From: Candidatus Barnesiella excrementavium
GTDB taxonomy: Bacteria > Bacteroidota > Bacteroidia > Bacteroidales > Barnesiellaceae
Assembly (NCBI GenBank): GCA_019115485.1
Contig: DXDM01000022.1
Location: 16,182-80,181, forward strand
Length of the DNA stretch: 64,000 nucleotides
Direction: 5' to 3'
A program made the translations under genes and the position numbers. The notes beneath the pieces are model-generated. The model made no database searches. It was given only the letters and a program-made list of their open reading frames with translations, and was not told where the DNA came from. Shown piece by piece: positions 18,167 to 27,325 of the stretch; within the stretch, counting starts at the first letter, position 1; the number at the start of each line of letters is the position of its first letter.

Positions 18167-18205
18167 AAACTTTCTTATGCAAAATGTGTAAGGAAGTTTT
18201 TTTTT
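18167..18205 (+). terminator. Intrinsic terminator of the rpmB operon
   Basis: An 11-bp stem (18167-18177 with 18189-18199, one G-U), an 11-base loop and a run of nine Ts. It separates the ribosomal protein genes from ftsY. Confidence 0.85.
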
Positions 18206-18220
18206 ACCGTCATAATTTTA

Positions 18221-18228
18221 TAGCTTTG
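18221..18228 (+). promoter_or_regulatory. -7 box of the ftsY promoter
   Basis: TAGCTTTG matches TAnnTTTG, 46 bases ahead of ftsY and just after the previous terminator. The -33 position lies in the T run and is not distinctive. Confidence 0.6.
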
Positions 18229-18274
18229 CATAACGTGCGGGTGCTCTGCACGACTACCGATTAAAATTTCATAT

Positions 18275-19228
18275 ATGGGATTATTCGATTTCTTTTCAAA
18301 AGAAAAAAAAGAGACCCTCGATAAAGGTCTTTCCAAAACCAAAGAGGGCGTATTTTCCAAATTGGCCCGTATCGTTGCCGGTAAATCGCAGGTCGACGAT
18401 GCTATCCTGGACGACTTGGAAGAGGTGCTCATCACCTCGGACGTGGGCGTAGAGACTACGCTGCGCATCATCGAACGGATAGAGAAGCGGGTGGCTCGCG
18501 ACAAATACATCAATACCAACGAGTTGAATCGCATTCTGCGGGAAGAAATCACGGCGCTGTTGACCGAAAACGGCGTGGAGGAGTCGGGCGAGTTTACCGT
18601 CCCGGCCGATAAGAAACCTTATGTGATTATGGTTGTGGGAGTGAACGGCGTGGGCAAGACCACCACGATTGGCAAGCTGGCCTACCAGTACAAGAAGCGG
18701 GGTTACAGTGTCTATCTGGGTGCCGCCGACACGTTCAGAGCCGCAGCTGTCGAGCAGCTGATGATTTGGGGCGAACGGGTAGGCGTGCCTGTGGTGAAGC
18801 AGAAGATGGGGGCCGACCCGGCCTCGGTGGCCTTCGACACCCTCAGTTCGGCCAAAGCCAACCAGGCCGACGTGGTGATTATCGACACCGCCGGCCGTCT
18901 GCACAACAAGTTGAACCTGATGAACGAGCTCACCAAAATCAAGAAGGTGATGGAGAAGATTGTACCCGGAGCTCCGCACGAGGTGCTGCTGGTACTTGAC
19001 GGATCTACGGGACAGAACGCCTTTGAGCAGGCCAAGCAGTTTACGGCCGCGACCGAGGTGAACGAGCTGGCCATCACCAAGCTCGACGGTACGGCCAAGG
19101 GGGGCGTGGTCATCGGCATATCGGACCACTTCAAGATTCCCGTCAAGTATATCGGACTGGGCGAAGGCCTGGAAGACTTGCAGGTATTCCGCCGGAAAGA
19201 GTTTGTCGACTCTCTGTTCGGTGATTGA
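18275..19228 (+). CDS. ftsY: Signal recognition particle receptor FtsY
   Basis: A 317-residue SRP-type GTPase that docks ribosome-SRP complexes at the inner membrane. The short N-terminal part lacks the long acidic A domain of E. coli FtsY. The N domain helical bundle (about 20-90) and the G domain follow, with GVNGVGKTTT (G1, about 125-134), DTFRAAAVEQL, DTAGRLHN and TKLDGTAKGG. The length is typical for the phylum. It is followed by a hairpin terminator and then rimO. Confidence 0.98.
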   Translation: MGLFDFFSKEKKETLDKGLSKTKEGVFSKLARIVAGKSQVDDAILDDLEEVLITSDVGVETTLRIIERIEKRVARDKYINTNELNRILREEITALLTENGVEESGEFTVPADKKPYVIMVVGVNGVGKTTTIGKLAYQYKKRGYSVYLGAADTFRAAAVEQLMIWGERVGVPVVKQKMGADPASVAFDTLSSAKANQADVVIIDTAGRLHNKLNLMNELTKIKKVMEKIVPGAPHEVLLVLDGSTGQNAFEQAKQFTAATEVNELAITKLDGTAKGGVVIGISDHFKIPVKYIGLGEGLEDLQVFRRKEFVDSLFGD

Positions 19229-19247
19229 TTTTTCAACAATGTATTTG

Positions 19248-19286
19248 CGGCTGGGGAGTCGAGTGCCGACTCTCGTAGCCGTTTTT
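19248..19286 (+). terminator. Hairpin terminator between ftsY and rimO
   Basis: The outer stem CGGCT/AGCCG (19248-19252, 19277-19281) encloses the inner stem GAGTCG/CGACTC (19256-19261, 19267-19272), then TTTTTC. It may reduce read-through from ftsY into rimO. Confidence 0.65.
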
Positions 19287-19300
19287 CATGTAATGTCAAG

Positions 19301-20611
19301 ATGATAAAGAATAGCGTCGATATTATTACGTTGGGCTGTTCCAAGAATCTGGTCGATTCGGAACGGCTGATGCATCGCTTTGCCGAAGCCGGTTACAAAG
19401 TGCGTCACGACCCCGAGAAGGTGTCGAGCGAATATGTGGTGGTCAATACCTGCGGTTTCATCGGCGACGCCAAAGAGGAGTCCATCGAGATGATTCTGCA
19501 AATGGTCGAGGCCAAGAAGGCCCGCAAGATACGCCACCTCTATGTGATGGGCTGTCTGTCGCAACGCTACCGCGAGGAGCTCGAAACCGAAATACCCGAG
19601 GTCGACAAGTTTTACGGGAAGTTCGACTGGACCAACCTCATTACCGACCTGGGTACCTGCGACAGCAACGACGCCCGGGATTTCGGCCGTATTCTCACTA
19701 CCCCGCCGCACTATGCCTATGTGAAGATTGCCGAGGGGTGCAACCGCTTCTGCTCCTACTGTGCCATACCGCTTATCACGGGTCGTTTTGTCTCCTATCC
19801 CATGGAGGAGCTGCTCGACGAGGTGCGGTCGCTGGTAGCCCGCGGGGTGAAGGAGTTCCAGATTATCGCCCAGGACCTCTCGTCCTACGGCCTTGACCTG
19901 TATGGCGAGTTGAAGTTGCCTGAGCTCATCGACCGCATGGCGCAGATACCGGGGGTGAAATGGATACGGTTGCACTATGCCTATCCCTCGCAGTTCCCCT
20001 ACGACATTCTGCCGGTGATGCGTCGTCACGCCAACGTGTGCAACTACCTCGATATCGCCTTGCAGCACATCAGCGACCACATCTTGCAAGACATGCGCCG
20101 CCATGTGACCAAGCAGGAGACCTATGATTTGTTGAAACGCATACGGGCCGAGGTGCCCGGTATCCATATCCGCACCACCCTCATGGTGGGCTATCCCGGC
20201 GAGACCGACGAGGATTTCGAGGAGCTGAAACAGTTTGTACGCGAAGCCCGCTTCGAACGCATGGGGGCGTTTGCCTACTCCGAGGAGGAGGGTACCTATG
20301 CCGCCAACCACTTCCCCGACTCGGTTCCCGAGGAGGTGAAGCAGGCCCGGCTCGACGAACTGATGGCATTGCAGGAGGAGATTGCCCTCGAAAGCAATCG
20401 CTCGAAGGTGGGGCAGGAGTTTGACGTGATGGTCGACCGTGAAGAGGAGGATTACTATGTGGGGCGTACCGAGTACGATTCGCCCGAGGTCGACCCTGAG
20501 GTGCTCATCGCCAAGAGTCGCACGTTGCCTGTCGGTGAATTTTGTCGGGTGAAGATTGTCGAGGCCATGCCCTTTGAGCTGATGGCCGAGCCTGTCACGT
20601 CGGACCGATAA
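19301..20611 (+). CDS. rimO: Ribosomal protein S12 methylthiotransferase RimO
   Basis: A 436-residue radical SAM enzyme that adds a methylthio group to an Asp of ribosomal protein S12. The N-terminal UPF0004 domain has three conserved Cys (LGCSKN, NTCGF, MGCLSQR). The radical SAM domain has C-x3-C-x2-C in 'CNRFCSYCAIP' (about 147-153). A C-terminal TRAM domain ends near 'MPFELMAEPV'. It begins 72 bases after ftsY and is followed 15 bases later by menF. Confidence 0.97.
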   Translation: MIKNSVDIITLGCSKNLVDSERLMHRFAEAGYKVRHDPEKVSSEYVVVNTCGFIGDAKEESIEMILQMVEAKKARKIRHLYVMGCLSQRYREELETEIPEVDKFYGKFDWTNLITDLGTCDSNDARDFGRILTTPPHYAYVKIAEGCNRFCSYCAIPLITGRFVSYPMEELLDEVRSLVARGVKEFQIIAQDLSSYGLDLYGELKLPELIDRMAQIPGVKWIRLHYAYPSQFPYDILPVMRRHANVCNYLDIALQHISDHILQDMRRHVTKQETYDLLKRIRAEVPGIHIRTTLMVGYPGETDEDFEELKQFVREARFERMGAFAYSEEEGTYAANHFPDSVPEEVKQARLDELMALQEEIALESNRSKVGQEFDVMVDREEEDYYVGRTEYDSPEVDPEVLIAKSRTLPVGEFCRVKIVEAMPFELMAEPVTSDR

Positions 20612-20626
20612 TCCTCTGCGGTGATC

Positions 20627-21724
20627 ATGAGTGGCGCATCTTCCGCAATATCGCTTTTGCGGCAAGCTTTCGAACAGAGCCTTGCCGCACGTTTTCCCGC
20701 CTTTGCCTTTCGTCTGCCGGGCGGGCACGACTTTTATTGGGGCGCTTGTGCAGCCAACAGGCTGGTCACTCTCGGCGCCGACCGGCTCCCGGACGAAGGG
20801 GCCGGATTCCTCTTTGCTCCTTTTGACCGGGAGGCTCTCCCCACGCTCTTTTTCCCGGTAAGACCTGCGCCGGTCGAAGAGCTCGACCCGACCACTTTGA
20901 AATCGTATGCCACCCCAGCAGTGACAACAGCCGAGGAGCCCATGCCGTTGTCCGATACGGATTATCCGTCGTATGAACGGCAGGCACAGACGCTGGTGGA
21001 GGCGATGGCTCGCGGGGAGTTGAGAAAAGCGGTACTTTCACGTACCGTCACGCTGCCTCGGCCGGCCGTTTCGGACGTCGAACTTTTTGTGCGGTTGGCG
21101 GCCAGGTATCCCGCAGCCTTTGTCAGCTGGGTGCATCTGCCCGGTGGCAGCCGTTGGATAGGAGCCACCCCCGAGACTCTGCTCGACTATGACGGGCGGG
21201 TGTTGTCGACCATGGCGCTGGCCGGTACCCGTCGGGCGGGCAGCCCGGGCGAGTGGGGGCAGAAGGAGCAGGACGAGCAGCAGATTGTGGCCGACTCGAT
21301 TGTGGCATCGCTCGCGGGTTGCGGGCTGGCTCCCGTCGTGGGGAGCCGCTTTACCCGGCAGGCCGCTCAGGTCGAGCATCTGTGTACGCCCGTTTCGGTC
21401 GAGGGCCATCTCGACCGGGAGCAGTTGGCCCGGGTCTTGTCGGCACTGCACCCCACACCGGCGGTCGGGGGGTATCCCAAAGAGGCTGCAAAGGAGTGGA
21501 TAGACCGTGTGGAGGCGCACCGTCGCCGCTACTACGGTGGATTTCTGGGTCCGATAGAAAGGGAAGGGGTGCATCTGTTTGTCAACTTGCGTTGCATGGA
21601 GATGAACAAGACGCATGTGAGATTGTATGTAGGTGGTGGGCTTACGGCCCAATCGCTGCCTGCCAGTGAATGGAGCGAGACCGAGGCCAAGGCGCAGACC
21701 TTGCTCTCGGTCCTTAACGGTTAA
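20627..21724 (+). CDS. menF: Isochorismate synthase
   Basis: A 365-residue chorismate-utilising enzyme of the MenF/EntC type that isomerises chorismate to isochorismate, the first committed step to menaquinone. The conserved C-terminal half shows 'WIGATPETLL', 'LAGTRRAG', 'HLCTPVSVEG', 'LHPTPAVGGYPKEAAKEWI' and 'FVNLRCM'. The ATG at 20627 is preferred to the GTG six bases upstream. The N-terminal part is variable, as in the family. First gene of the men cluster; menD begins 4 bases after its stop. It competes for chorismate with the Phe/Tyr operon at 37-41 kb. Confidence 0.93.
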   Translation: MSGASSAISLLRQAFEQSLAARFPAFAFRLPGGHDFYWGACAANRLVTLGADRLPDEGAGFLFAPFDREALPTLFFPVRPAPVEELDPTTLKSYATPAVTTAEEPMPLSDTDYPSYERQAQTLVEAMARGELRKAVLSRTVTLPRPAVSDVELFVRLAARYPAAFVSWVHLPGGSRWIGATPETLLDYDGRVLSTMALAGTRRAGSPGEWGQKEQDEQQIVADSIVASLAGCGLAPVVGSRFTRQAAQVEHLCTPVSVEGHLDREQLARVLSALHPTPAVGGYPKEAAKEWIDRVEAHRRRYYGGFLGPIEREGVHLFVNLRCMEMNKTHVRLYVGGGLTAQSLPASEWSETEAKAQTLLSVLNG

Positions 21725-21728
21725 TCGA

Positions 21729-23423
21729 ATGAAACGTATGAAGACAACAGACAAACAGGGGTGTAATGCCCTCGTCGAGATTTTGGCAAAACAGGGGGTG
21801 AAACGGGTAGTCCTTTCGCCCGGGTCGAGAAACGCCCCGCTTTTGATGGCCTTTTCGAGAAGCGAGTCTATCGAGTCGTATGTGGTGGTCGACGAACGCA
21901 CTGCCGCTTTCATGGCCCTGGGCATGTCGCAGCGCAGCGGCGAGCCGGTGGCGCTGGTCTGTACCTCGGGTACCGCCTTGCTCAACTATGCACCTGCCGT
22001 GGCCGAAGCCTATTATCAGCACATTCCGTTGATTGTCGTGTCGGGCGACCGTCCCATCGAGTGGATTGATCAGGACGACGGTCAGACCCTGCGCCAGTAT
22101 GGAGCCTTGTCGCACGTGGTGAAACGGTCGTACGACCTGCGTGCCGAGTGGACCCTGGCGACCGACGGCTGGTATTTCAACCGTTGCGTGAATGATGCCC
22201 TGCTTACCGCTCTCTCGGGCGAGAAGGGGCCGGTACATATCAACCTTTCCATTACCGAGCCGCTCACCGGCGAGACCGACTGTCCGCCCCGTCCCGAGCG
22301 GTTGGTAACGAGAATCCCGGCGGCCCGTGTGCCCGACGAGGAGTCGATGTCGCTCCTGAGCGACGAGTTCATGTCGGCCCGCAAGGTGCTGGTCGTGGCC
22401 GCCTTCATGCAGCCCGACGAGGCGCTGGGTCGAGCCCTCTCGCAACTGGCTCGATTGCCTCAGGTGGTAGTCCTTACCGAGACTCTGGCCAATGTGCGGG
22501 GCGAAGGGTTTATCCCTACCATCGACCGGGTCTACTCGGTGCTCGACAAGAGCGAGTGGCCCGAATTTGCCCCCGATCTGCTCATTACCCTGGGTGGTTC
22601 GCTGGTGTCGCGCATGATCAAGGCCTTTTTGCGGCAACACAAGCCCCGGGCCCATTGGCGCATCTCGCAGGGCGACCGGGTGGTCGATACCATGCAGGCG
22701 CTCACCCGTCAGATTGAGTCCGCTCCGTCTCCCTTTATCGAGGCGCTTGCCCGTCGGGTTTCGGCGGTCGGGAGCGATTACGCGGCCCGCTGGCACGACA
22801 AGGAGCGCCTGGCTACTCGCCTGCACGACGATTACATCGCCCGCATCGGGTGGTGCGACTTGAAGGCCTTCTCGATGATTCTGCCTGCCATACCGGCCGG
22901 AACCGCCCTGCAACTCTCCAACGGCACGACGGTGCGTTATGTCCAGCTCTTCGACTGCCCGCAGGCAAGCCGAAACGACTGCAACCGCGGGGTGTGTGGT
23001 ATCGACGGCTCTACCTCGACGGCCGCCGGTGCCTCGTGTGTGGACGAGTCCATGACCCTTTTCATCACGGGCGACATGAGCTTCTCCTACGATGTCAATG
23101 GCCTCTCGTCGGCCTATCTGTCGCCCCGGTTCAAGGTGATAGTCATGTGCAACGGCGGGGGTGGCATCTTCCGCTTTATCAAACCCACGGCCGGTCTGCC
23201 CGAGCTGGAGCGCTGCTTTGAGGTGCATCGCGATATTCCTGTCGAGAAATATGCCGACCTCTTTGGCTTGCGCTATTTCGAAATTCACGACGAGGCATCG
23301 GCTGCCGAGGTGCTGCCCCGCTTCTTTGCCGAGAGCGGACAACCGGCTATTCTGGCCGTGCATACGCCCAACGTCTATAATGCCGAGGTGTTGCGGGGCT
23401 ACTTCCGCCGGGCCCGGTCATAA
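21729..23423 (+). CDS. menD: SEPHCHC synthase MenD
   Basis: A 564-residue thiamine-diphosphate enzyme that joins 2-oxoglutarate-derived succinic semialdehyde to isochorismate. The N-terminal pyrimidine-binding domain has 'VVDERTAAFMALGM' with the activating Glu and 'CTSGTALLNYAPAVAEA'. The C-terminal pyrophosphate domain has 'GDMSFSYDVNGL...CNGGGGIF', the ThDP/Mg motif. The ATG at 21729 (or 21738) follows the menF stop directly; the longer frame back to 21633 overlaps menF and is not homologous. Confidence 0.95.
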   Translation: MKRMKTTDKQGCNALVEILAKQGVKRVVLSPGSRNAPLLMAFSRSESIESYVVVDERTAAFMALGMSQRSGEPVALVCTSGTALLNYAPAVAEAYYQHIPLIVVSGDRPIEWIDQDDGQTLRQYGALSHVVKRSYDLRAEWTLATDGWYFNRCVNDALLTALSGEKGPVHINLSITEPLTGETDCPPRPERLVTRIPAARVPDEESMSLLSDEFMSARKVLVVAAFMQPDEALGRALSQLARLPQVVVLTETLANVRGEGFIPTIDRVYSVLDKSEWPEFAPDLLITLGGSLVSRMIKAFLRQHKPRAHWRISQGDRVVDTMQALTRQIESAPSPFIEALARRVSAVGSDYAARWHDKERLATRLHDDYIARIGWCDLKAFSMILPAIPAGTALQLSNGTTVRYVQLFDCPQASRNDCNRGVCGIDGSTSTAAGASCVDESMTLFITGDMSFSYDVNGLSSAYLSPRFKVIVMCNGGGGIFRFIKPTAGLPELERCFEVHRDIPVEKYADLFGLRYFEIHDEASAAEVLPRFFAESGQPAILAVHTPNVYNAEVLRGYFRRARS

Positions 23424-23465
23424 ATCTGAATCTTCCGTTTTTTACGATACTAACAACGACACGAT

Positions 23466-24290
23466 ATGAAAAAATTTGATTGGAAACCCATCAAGGAGTA
23501 TGAGGATATCCTCTTCGATTACTACGACGGAATCGCCAAAATCACGATTAACCGCCCGCAGGTGTATAATGCGTTTCGTCCACAGACCAACAACGAGATG
23601 CTCGATGCCATGGCTATCTGCCGCGAGCGTCCCGATATCGGCGTGGTGGTACTCACCGGTGCCGGCGACAAGGCCTTCTGCTCGGGTGGCGACCAGAAGG
23701 TGAAGGGTATCGGCGGCTATATCGACGGGAACGGGGTACCCCGTCTCAACGTGCTCGACCTGCACAAGGCGATACGCTCCATTCCCAAGCCGGTCATCGC
23801 CATGGTCAACGGCTATGCCATAGGCGGCGGCCATGTGCTGCATGTGGTATGCGACCTGACGATTGCCTCGGAGAATGCCCGCTTCGGGCAGACGGGCCCC
23901 AAGGTGGGCAGCTTCGATGGCGGCTTCGGTTCCTCCTATCTGGCCCGCATCGTGGGGCAGAAGAAGGCGCGCGAAATCTGGTTCCTCTGTCGCCAGTACA
24001 CGGCTCGGGAGGCCGAGGACATGGGTCTGGTCAACAAGGTGGTGCCTTTCGACCGGCTGGAAGAGGAGACCGTCGAGTGGTGCCAGATGATTTTGAAACG
24101 CAGCCCCATGGCTATTCGCATGATCAAGCGGGCGCTGAATGCCGAACTCGACGGACAGCGTGGTCTCATGGAGTTTGCCGGCGATGCCACATTGCTCTAC
24201 TATCTTATGGAAGAGGCGCAGGAGGGGAAGAACGCCTTCCTCGAAAAGCGCGATCCCGATTTCCAGAAATTCCCCAAATTCCCCGGCTAA
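23466..24290 (+). CDS. menB: 1,4-dihydroxy-2-naphthoyl-CoA synthase MenB
   Basis: A 274-residue crotonase-fold enzyme that closes the naphthoate ring from o-succinylbenzoyl-CoA. '[19 protein letters not shown]' forms part of the oxyanion hole region, and '[29 protein letters not shown]' is the MenB signature. Length is normal. It precedes menC by 1 base, although MenB acts after MenC and MenE in the pathway. Confidence 0.96.
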   Translation: MKKFDWKPIKEYEDILFDYYDGIAKITINRPQVYNAFRPQTNNEMLDAMAICRERPDIGVVVLTGAGDKAFCSGGDQKVKGIGGYIDGNGVPRLNVLDLHKAIRSIPKPVIAMVNGYAIGGGHVLHVVCDLTIASENARFGQTGPKVGSFDGGFGSSYLARIVGQKKAREIWFLCRQYTAREAEDMGLVNKVVPFDRLEEETVEWCQMILKRSPMAIRMIKRALNAELDGQRGLMEFAGDATLLYYLMEEAQEGKNAFLEKRDPDFQKFPKFPG

Positions 24291-24291
24291 G

Positions 24292-25341
24292 ATGTTGAAG
24301 GCGAGCTACACCCCCTATACCCTGCACTTCAAGGTACCGAGCGGGACTTCGCGCGGTATCCTCACCGACAAGGAGACTTATCTGGTGCGGGTGTGGGACG
24401 ATGCCGCCCCCGACCGGTTCGGGGTGGGCGAATGTGCGCTGTTCAGAGGGCTCGGAGCCGATGACCGGCCCGAGTATGAGAGCGTGCTGCAACAGGTGTG
24501 TCGCGAGATTGACCGTTACGACAGCCTCGACCTTGTGCCGTGGAGCTCTATCCGCTTTGGCGTGGAGACGGCTCTGCTCGATTGGCGGCATGGCGGTCGG
24601 CGGGTGGTCTACCCGTCGGCCTTTGCCGACGGGCAGCGGGGCATCACCATCAACGGGTTGATATGGATGGGCGACAAGCACACCATGGCGGCCCGCATCG
24701 AGGAGAAGCTGGCGGCCGGTTTCTCGTGCATCAAGTTGAAGATAGGAGCCATCGACTTTGACGACGAGTGCGACCTGCTCGCCTTTATCCGCCGGCGGTA
24801 TCCCCGTGAGGTTATCGAACTGCGGGTCGATGCCAACGGTGCTTTCGCGCCCGACCGGGCGTTGGAGTACCTGAAACGGCTGTCGGACTATGACCTCCAC
24901 TCCATCGAACAGCCCATACGGGCCGGTCAATGGGAGGCGATGGCCCGGCTGTGCGAGACTTCGCCCCTGCCGATTGCGCTCGACGAGGAGCTGATCGGGG
25001 TGAACGGTGCCGCCGAAAAGCGTGTGTTGCTGGAAACCGTCGCTCCGCAGTACGTGGTGTTGAAACCCTCGCTCGTCGGGGGCTTCACGGGCACGCAGGA
25101 GTGGATTGATGCTGCCCGTGTCACCGGGGCGGGGTGGTGGATTACCTCGGCTTTGGAGTCGAACGTGGGGCTGAATGCGATTGCCCAGTTTACCGCCACC
25201 CTTCCCGTGGAGATGCCGCAGGGGTTGGGAACAGGCGCACTCTATACCAACAATATTCCGTCGCCGCTCGAACAGGTGGGTGAACAGTTGCTTTACAACC
25301 CGGGCAAGGCGTGGAATTTTTCGGGACTGTCATGGAGATAA
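24292..25341 (+). CDS. menC: o-Succinylbenzoate synthase
   Basis: A 349-residue enolase-superfamily enzyme that dehydrates SHCHC to o-succinylbenzoate. Visible catalytic parts are K-x-K in 'CIKLKIGAID', the metal ligands in 'LRVDANGAF', 'HSIEQPI' and 'IALDEEL', and the second base in 'YVVLKPSLVGG'. The ATG at 24292 follows menB immediately; the longer frame from 24139 overlaps menB. Its end overlaps the start of menE by 10 bases. Confidence 0.94.
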   Translation: MLKASYTPYTLHFKVPSGTSRGILTDKETYLVRVWDDAAPDRFGVGECALFRGLGADDRPEYESVLQQVCREIDRYDSLDLVPWSSIRFGVETALLDWRHGGRRVVYPSAFADGQRGITINGLIWMGDKHTMAARIEEKLAAGFSCIKLKIGAIDFDDECDLLAFIRRRYPREVIELRVDANGAFAPDRALEYLKRLSDYDLHSIEQPIRAGQWEAMARLCETSPLPIALDEELIGVNGAAEKRVLLETVAPQYVVLKPSLVGGFTGTQEWIDAARVTGAGWWITSALESNVGLNAIAQFTATLPVEMPQGLGTGALYTNNIPSPLEQVGEQLLYNPGKAWNFSGLSWR

Positions 25342-26354
25342 CCCTCAATCATCGTTTGTGCCGCACCCGCGAAGAGGTGCTGGCGGTTGCCACGCCACAG
25401 GTAGCCGACTTTCTCGACGAATGGCATTCGTCGGCCGATTTTGTGTGGGGGCATACCTCGGGTTCGACCGGGGCCCCCAAGCCGATAAAGCTGTTGAAAC
25501 ACGACATGGAGGAGTCGGCCCGGCTCACGGTCGACTATTTCGGACTTGCGGCCGGAACGACGATGCTGTTGTGCCTCTCGCCCGACTACATAGCCGGCAA
25601 GATGATGATTGTGCGGGCCCTTCTGTCGGGAGCCGATTTGCTGGTCGTGTCGCCGTCGAGCCGTCCGTTGGCGTCGGTCGACGAGCGGGTCGATTTTGCC
25701 GCGATGGTACCGGCACAGGTTGTCGAGTCGTTGCGCGACGATGCGCAGCGCGGGAGGTTGGCCCGGGTGGGAGCCCTTATTGTCGGCGGGGCACCGCTTC
25801 CGCCAGTGGCCGAAGAGCGGTTGTCCAACTTGCCCGTTCGTTCCTACGCTACCTATGGCATGACCGAGACGGTGTCGCACGTGGCTCTGCGTCGTATCGG
25901 CGACCCCACGATGACCTATCGGGCTCTCGGACAGATTACCTTTTCGGCCGACAACCGGGACTGTCTGGTCATTCACACCCCCCATTTTGCCGTCAAGGAG
26001 TTGGTCACCAACGATGTGGTAGAGTTGATTGACAAGTACAGCTTCCGATGGATTGGACGATACGACCATGTGATTAACAGCGGGGGCGTCAAGGTCTTTC
26101 CCGAACGGATTGAGCAGCAGATAGCCTCCCTATTTACCCGTCGTTTCTTTGTCGCCGCTTGCGCCGACGAAAAGTGGGGCGAGTGTGTGGCGCTGGCCAT
26201 CGAAGGCGACCCTTTGTCGGCAACCGACGAGGCCGCTTTGCTTGCTCGCATTCGGGAGCGGGTAGGGCGCTATGAGGTACCTCGGCGGCTCTTTTATTTG
26301 CCGACGTTTGCCGAAACCTCGTCGGGCAAGGTAATCCGTTGGTTACCCGGATAG
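25332..26354 (+). CDS. menE: o-Succinylbenzoate-CoA ligase (AMP-binding)
   Basis: A 340-residue acyl-adenylate enzyme that activates o-succinylbenzoate with CoA. The P-loop is 'GHTSGSTGAPKPIKLL', the A5 motif 'YATYGMTETVSHVALR', the hinge 'WIGRYDHVINSGGVKVFPERIE' and the final Lys motif 'ETSSGKVIRW'. It is about 100 residues shorter than MenE of E. coli or Bacillus, mostly at the N-terminus, which is common in Bacteroidetes. Last gene of the men cluster. No menH or menA is in the window. Confidence 0.9.
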   Translation: MEITLNHRLCRTREEVLAVATPQVADFLDEWHSSADFVWGHTSGSTGAPKPIKLLKHDMEESARLTVDYFGLAAGTTMLLCLSPDYIAGKMMIVRALLSGADLLVVSPSSRPLASVDERVDFAAMVPAQVVESLRDDAQRGRLARVGALIVGGAPLPPVAEERLSNLPVRSYATYGMTETVSHVALRRIGDPTMTYRALGQITFSADNRDCLVIHTPHFAVKELVTNDVVELIDKYSFRWIGRYDHVINSGGVKVFPERIEQQIASLFTRRFFVAACADEKWGECVALAIEGDPLSATDEAALLARIRERVGRYEVPRRLFYLPTFAETSSGKVIRWLPG

Positions 26355-26381
26355 GCGTTTTGATAAGATAAGTATAAAGGG

Positions 26382-26420
26382 ACAAGCCGCTCTCCTCCTT
26401 TCGGACCGACAGCGGCTTGT
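26382..26420. terminator. Hairpin between menE and the crp-like gene (convergent)
   Basis: A perfect 10-bp stem, ACAAGCCGCT (26382-26391) with AGCGGCTTGT (26411-26420). The tail is weakly T-rich on both strands, so it may serve both convergent genes. Confidence 0.6.
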
Positions 26421-26450
26421 ATAATAATATGGGGGAAGATTGTGAACGGA

Positions 26451-27152
26451 TTATCCGAATTTGCTGATTTTGCGCAGTCGCTCCTCGTCGATGATTTGAA
26501 TGCGTCGGCCGTCGACGGTGATAATCTTTTCGTTGGTAAAGCTCGACAGGGTGCGAATGGCGTTCGAGGTGGTCATGTTCGAGAGGTTGGCCAGGTCTTC
26601 CCGGGCCATGTAGATGTTGAGGGTGAGCCCGTCTTCCTCGACACCGTAGTTCTCTTTGAGTACCAGCAGCGACTCGGCCAGCCGGCCCCGAATGTGTTTT
26701 TGGGTGAGGTTTACCGTGCGGGCGTCCGAGATACCCAGGTCGTTGGAGAGCTCCTTGATGAAGAACCAGGCCAGCCCGTTGTTCTTGCGGATATACTCCT
26801 CGACCAGCGGCATGGGCAAGGATCCTACCGTCGAACTTTCGATGGCGGCAGCGGCCGTCACGTAGGGCTCGCGCGAGAAATAGGCCCGGTAGCCGAAATA
26901 TTGTACCGGACGAATCAGGCGAATGATTTGACTGCGACCTCCCACACCGTCTTTGTAGATTTTGACTTTCCCTTTCAGCAAGCACATGAGTTGCGAGGGA
27001 TTCTCTCCTTCGCTGTAAATGATTTCGTTTTTCTTGAAATTCTGAATTTTGAAATTCTCGGCAATCGTGCGTTTCTCTTCGTTTTCGAGCAACGCCCAAA
27101 AATCAGACATCTCTTTTTGCAGGATAGACTCTAATGTGCTTTTCTTGACCAT
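26451..27152 (-). CDS. Crp/Fnr family transcriptional regulator
   Basis: A 233-residue protein with an N-terminal cyclic-nucleotide-binding-like beta barrel (about 35-125, 'NEIIYSEGENPSQLMCLLKGKVKIYK') and a C-terminal winged helix (about 155-225, 'REDLANLSNMTTSNAIRTLSSFTNEKIITVDGRRIQIID'). It has a single Cys, so it cannot bind an FNR-type 4Fe-4S cluster. The ligand is unknown. It converges on the men operon and is expressed from its own promoter. Regulation of respiratory or anaerobic genes is a guess from the family and position only. Confidence 0.88.
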   Translation of the reverse strand: MVKKSTLESILQKEMSDFWALLENEEKRTIAENFKIQNFKKNEIIYSEGENPSQLMCLLKGKVKIYKDGVGGRSQIIRLIRPVQYFGYRAYFSREPYVTAAAAIESSTVGSLPMPLVEEYIRKNNGLAWFFIKELSNDLGISDARTVNLTQKHIRGRLAESLLVLKENYGVEEDGLTLNIYMAREDLANLSNMTTSNAIRTLSSFTNEKIITVDGRRIQIIDEERLRKISKFG

Positions 27153-27178
27153 TTGCCTTATAGCTATGTTTTACAGCA

Positions 27179-27186
27179 CAAAAATA
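27179..27186 (-). promoter_or_regulatory. -7 box of the crp-like gene
   Basis: TATTTTTG on the minus strand, 26 bases before the ATG. The -33 box is not clear. Confidence 0.5.
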
Positions 27187-27262
27187 GGCAAAAAATTGAT
27201 ATATTGTCTATTAAAAGAGTGAAAACATTTGTTTTTTATAATAAATCGAGAGTTATAACTAT

Positions 27263-27300
27263 AAAAAAATAAGGAGAAAGATTTAATTCTTTCTCCTTTT
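27263..27300 (-). terminator. Terminator of the ftsK-lolA-trxB operon
   Basis: A perfect 11-bp stem (27271-27281 with 27288-27298), followed on the minus strand by TTATTTTTTTA. It lies 26 bases past the trxB stop. Confidence 0.85.
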
Positions 27301-27325
27301 GAGCTGCTCGGTCAAAAAACGTTTT

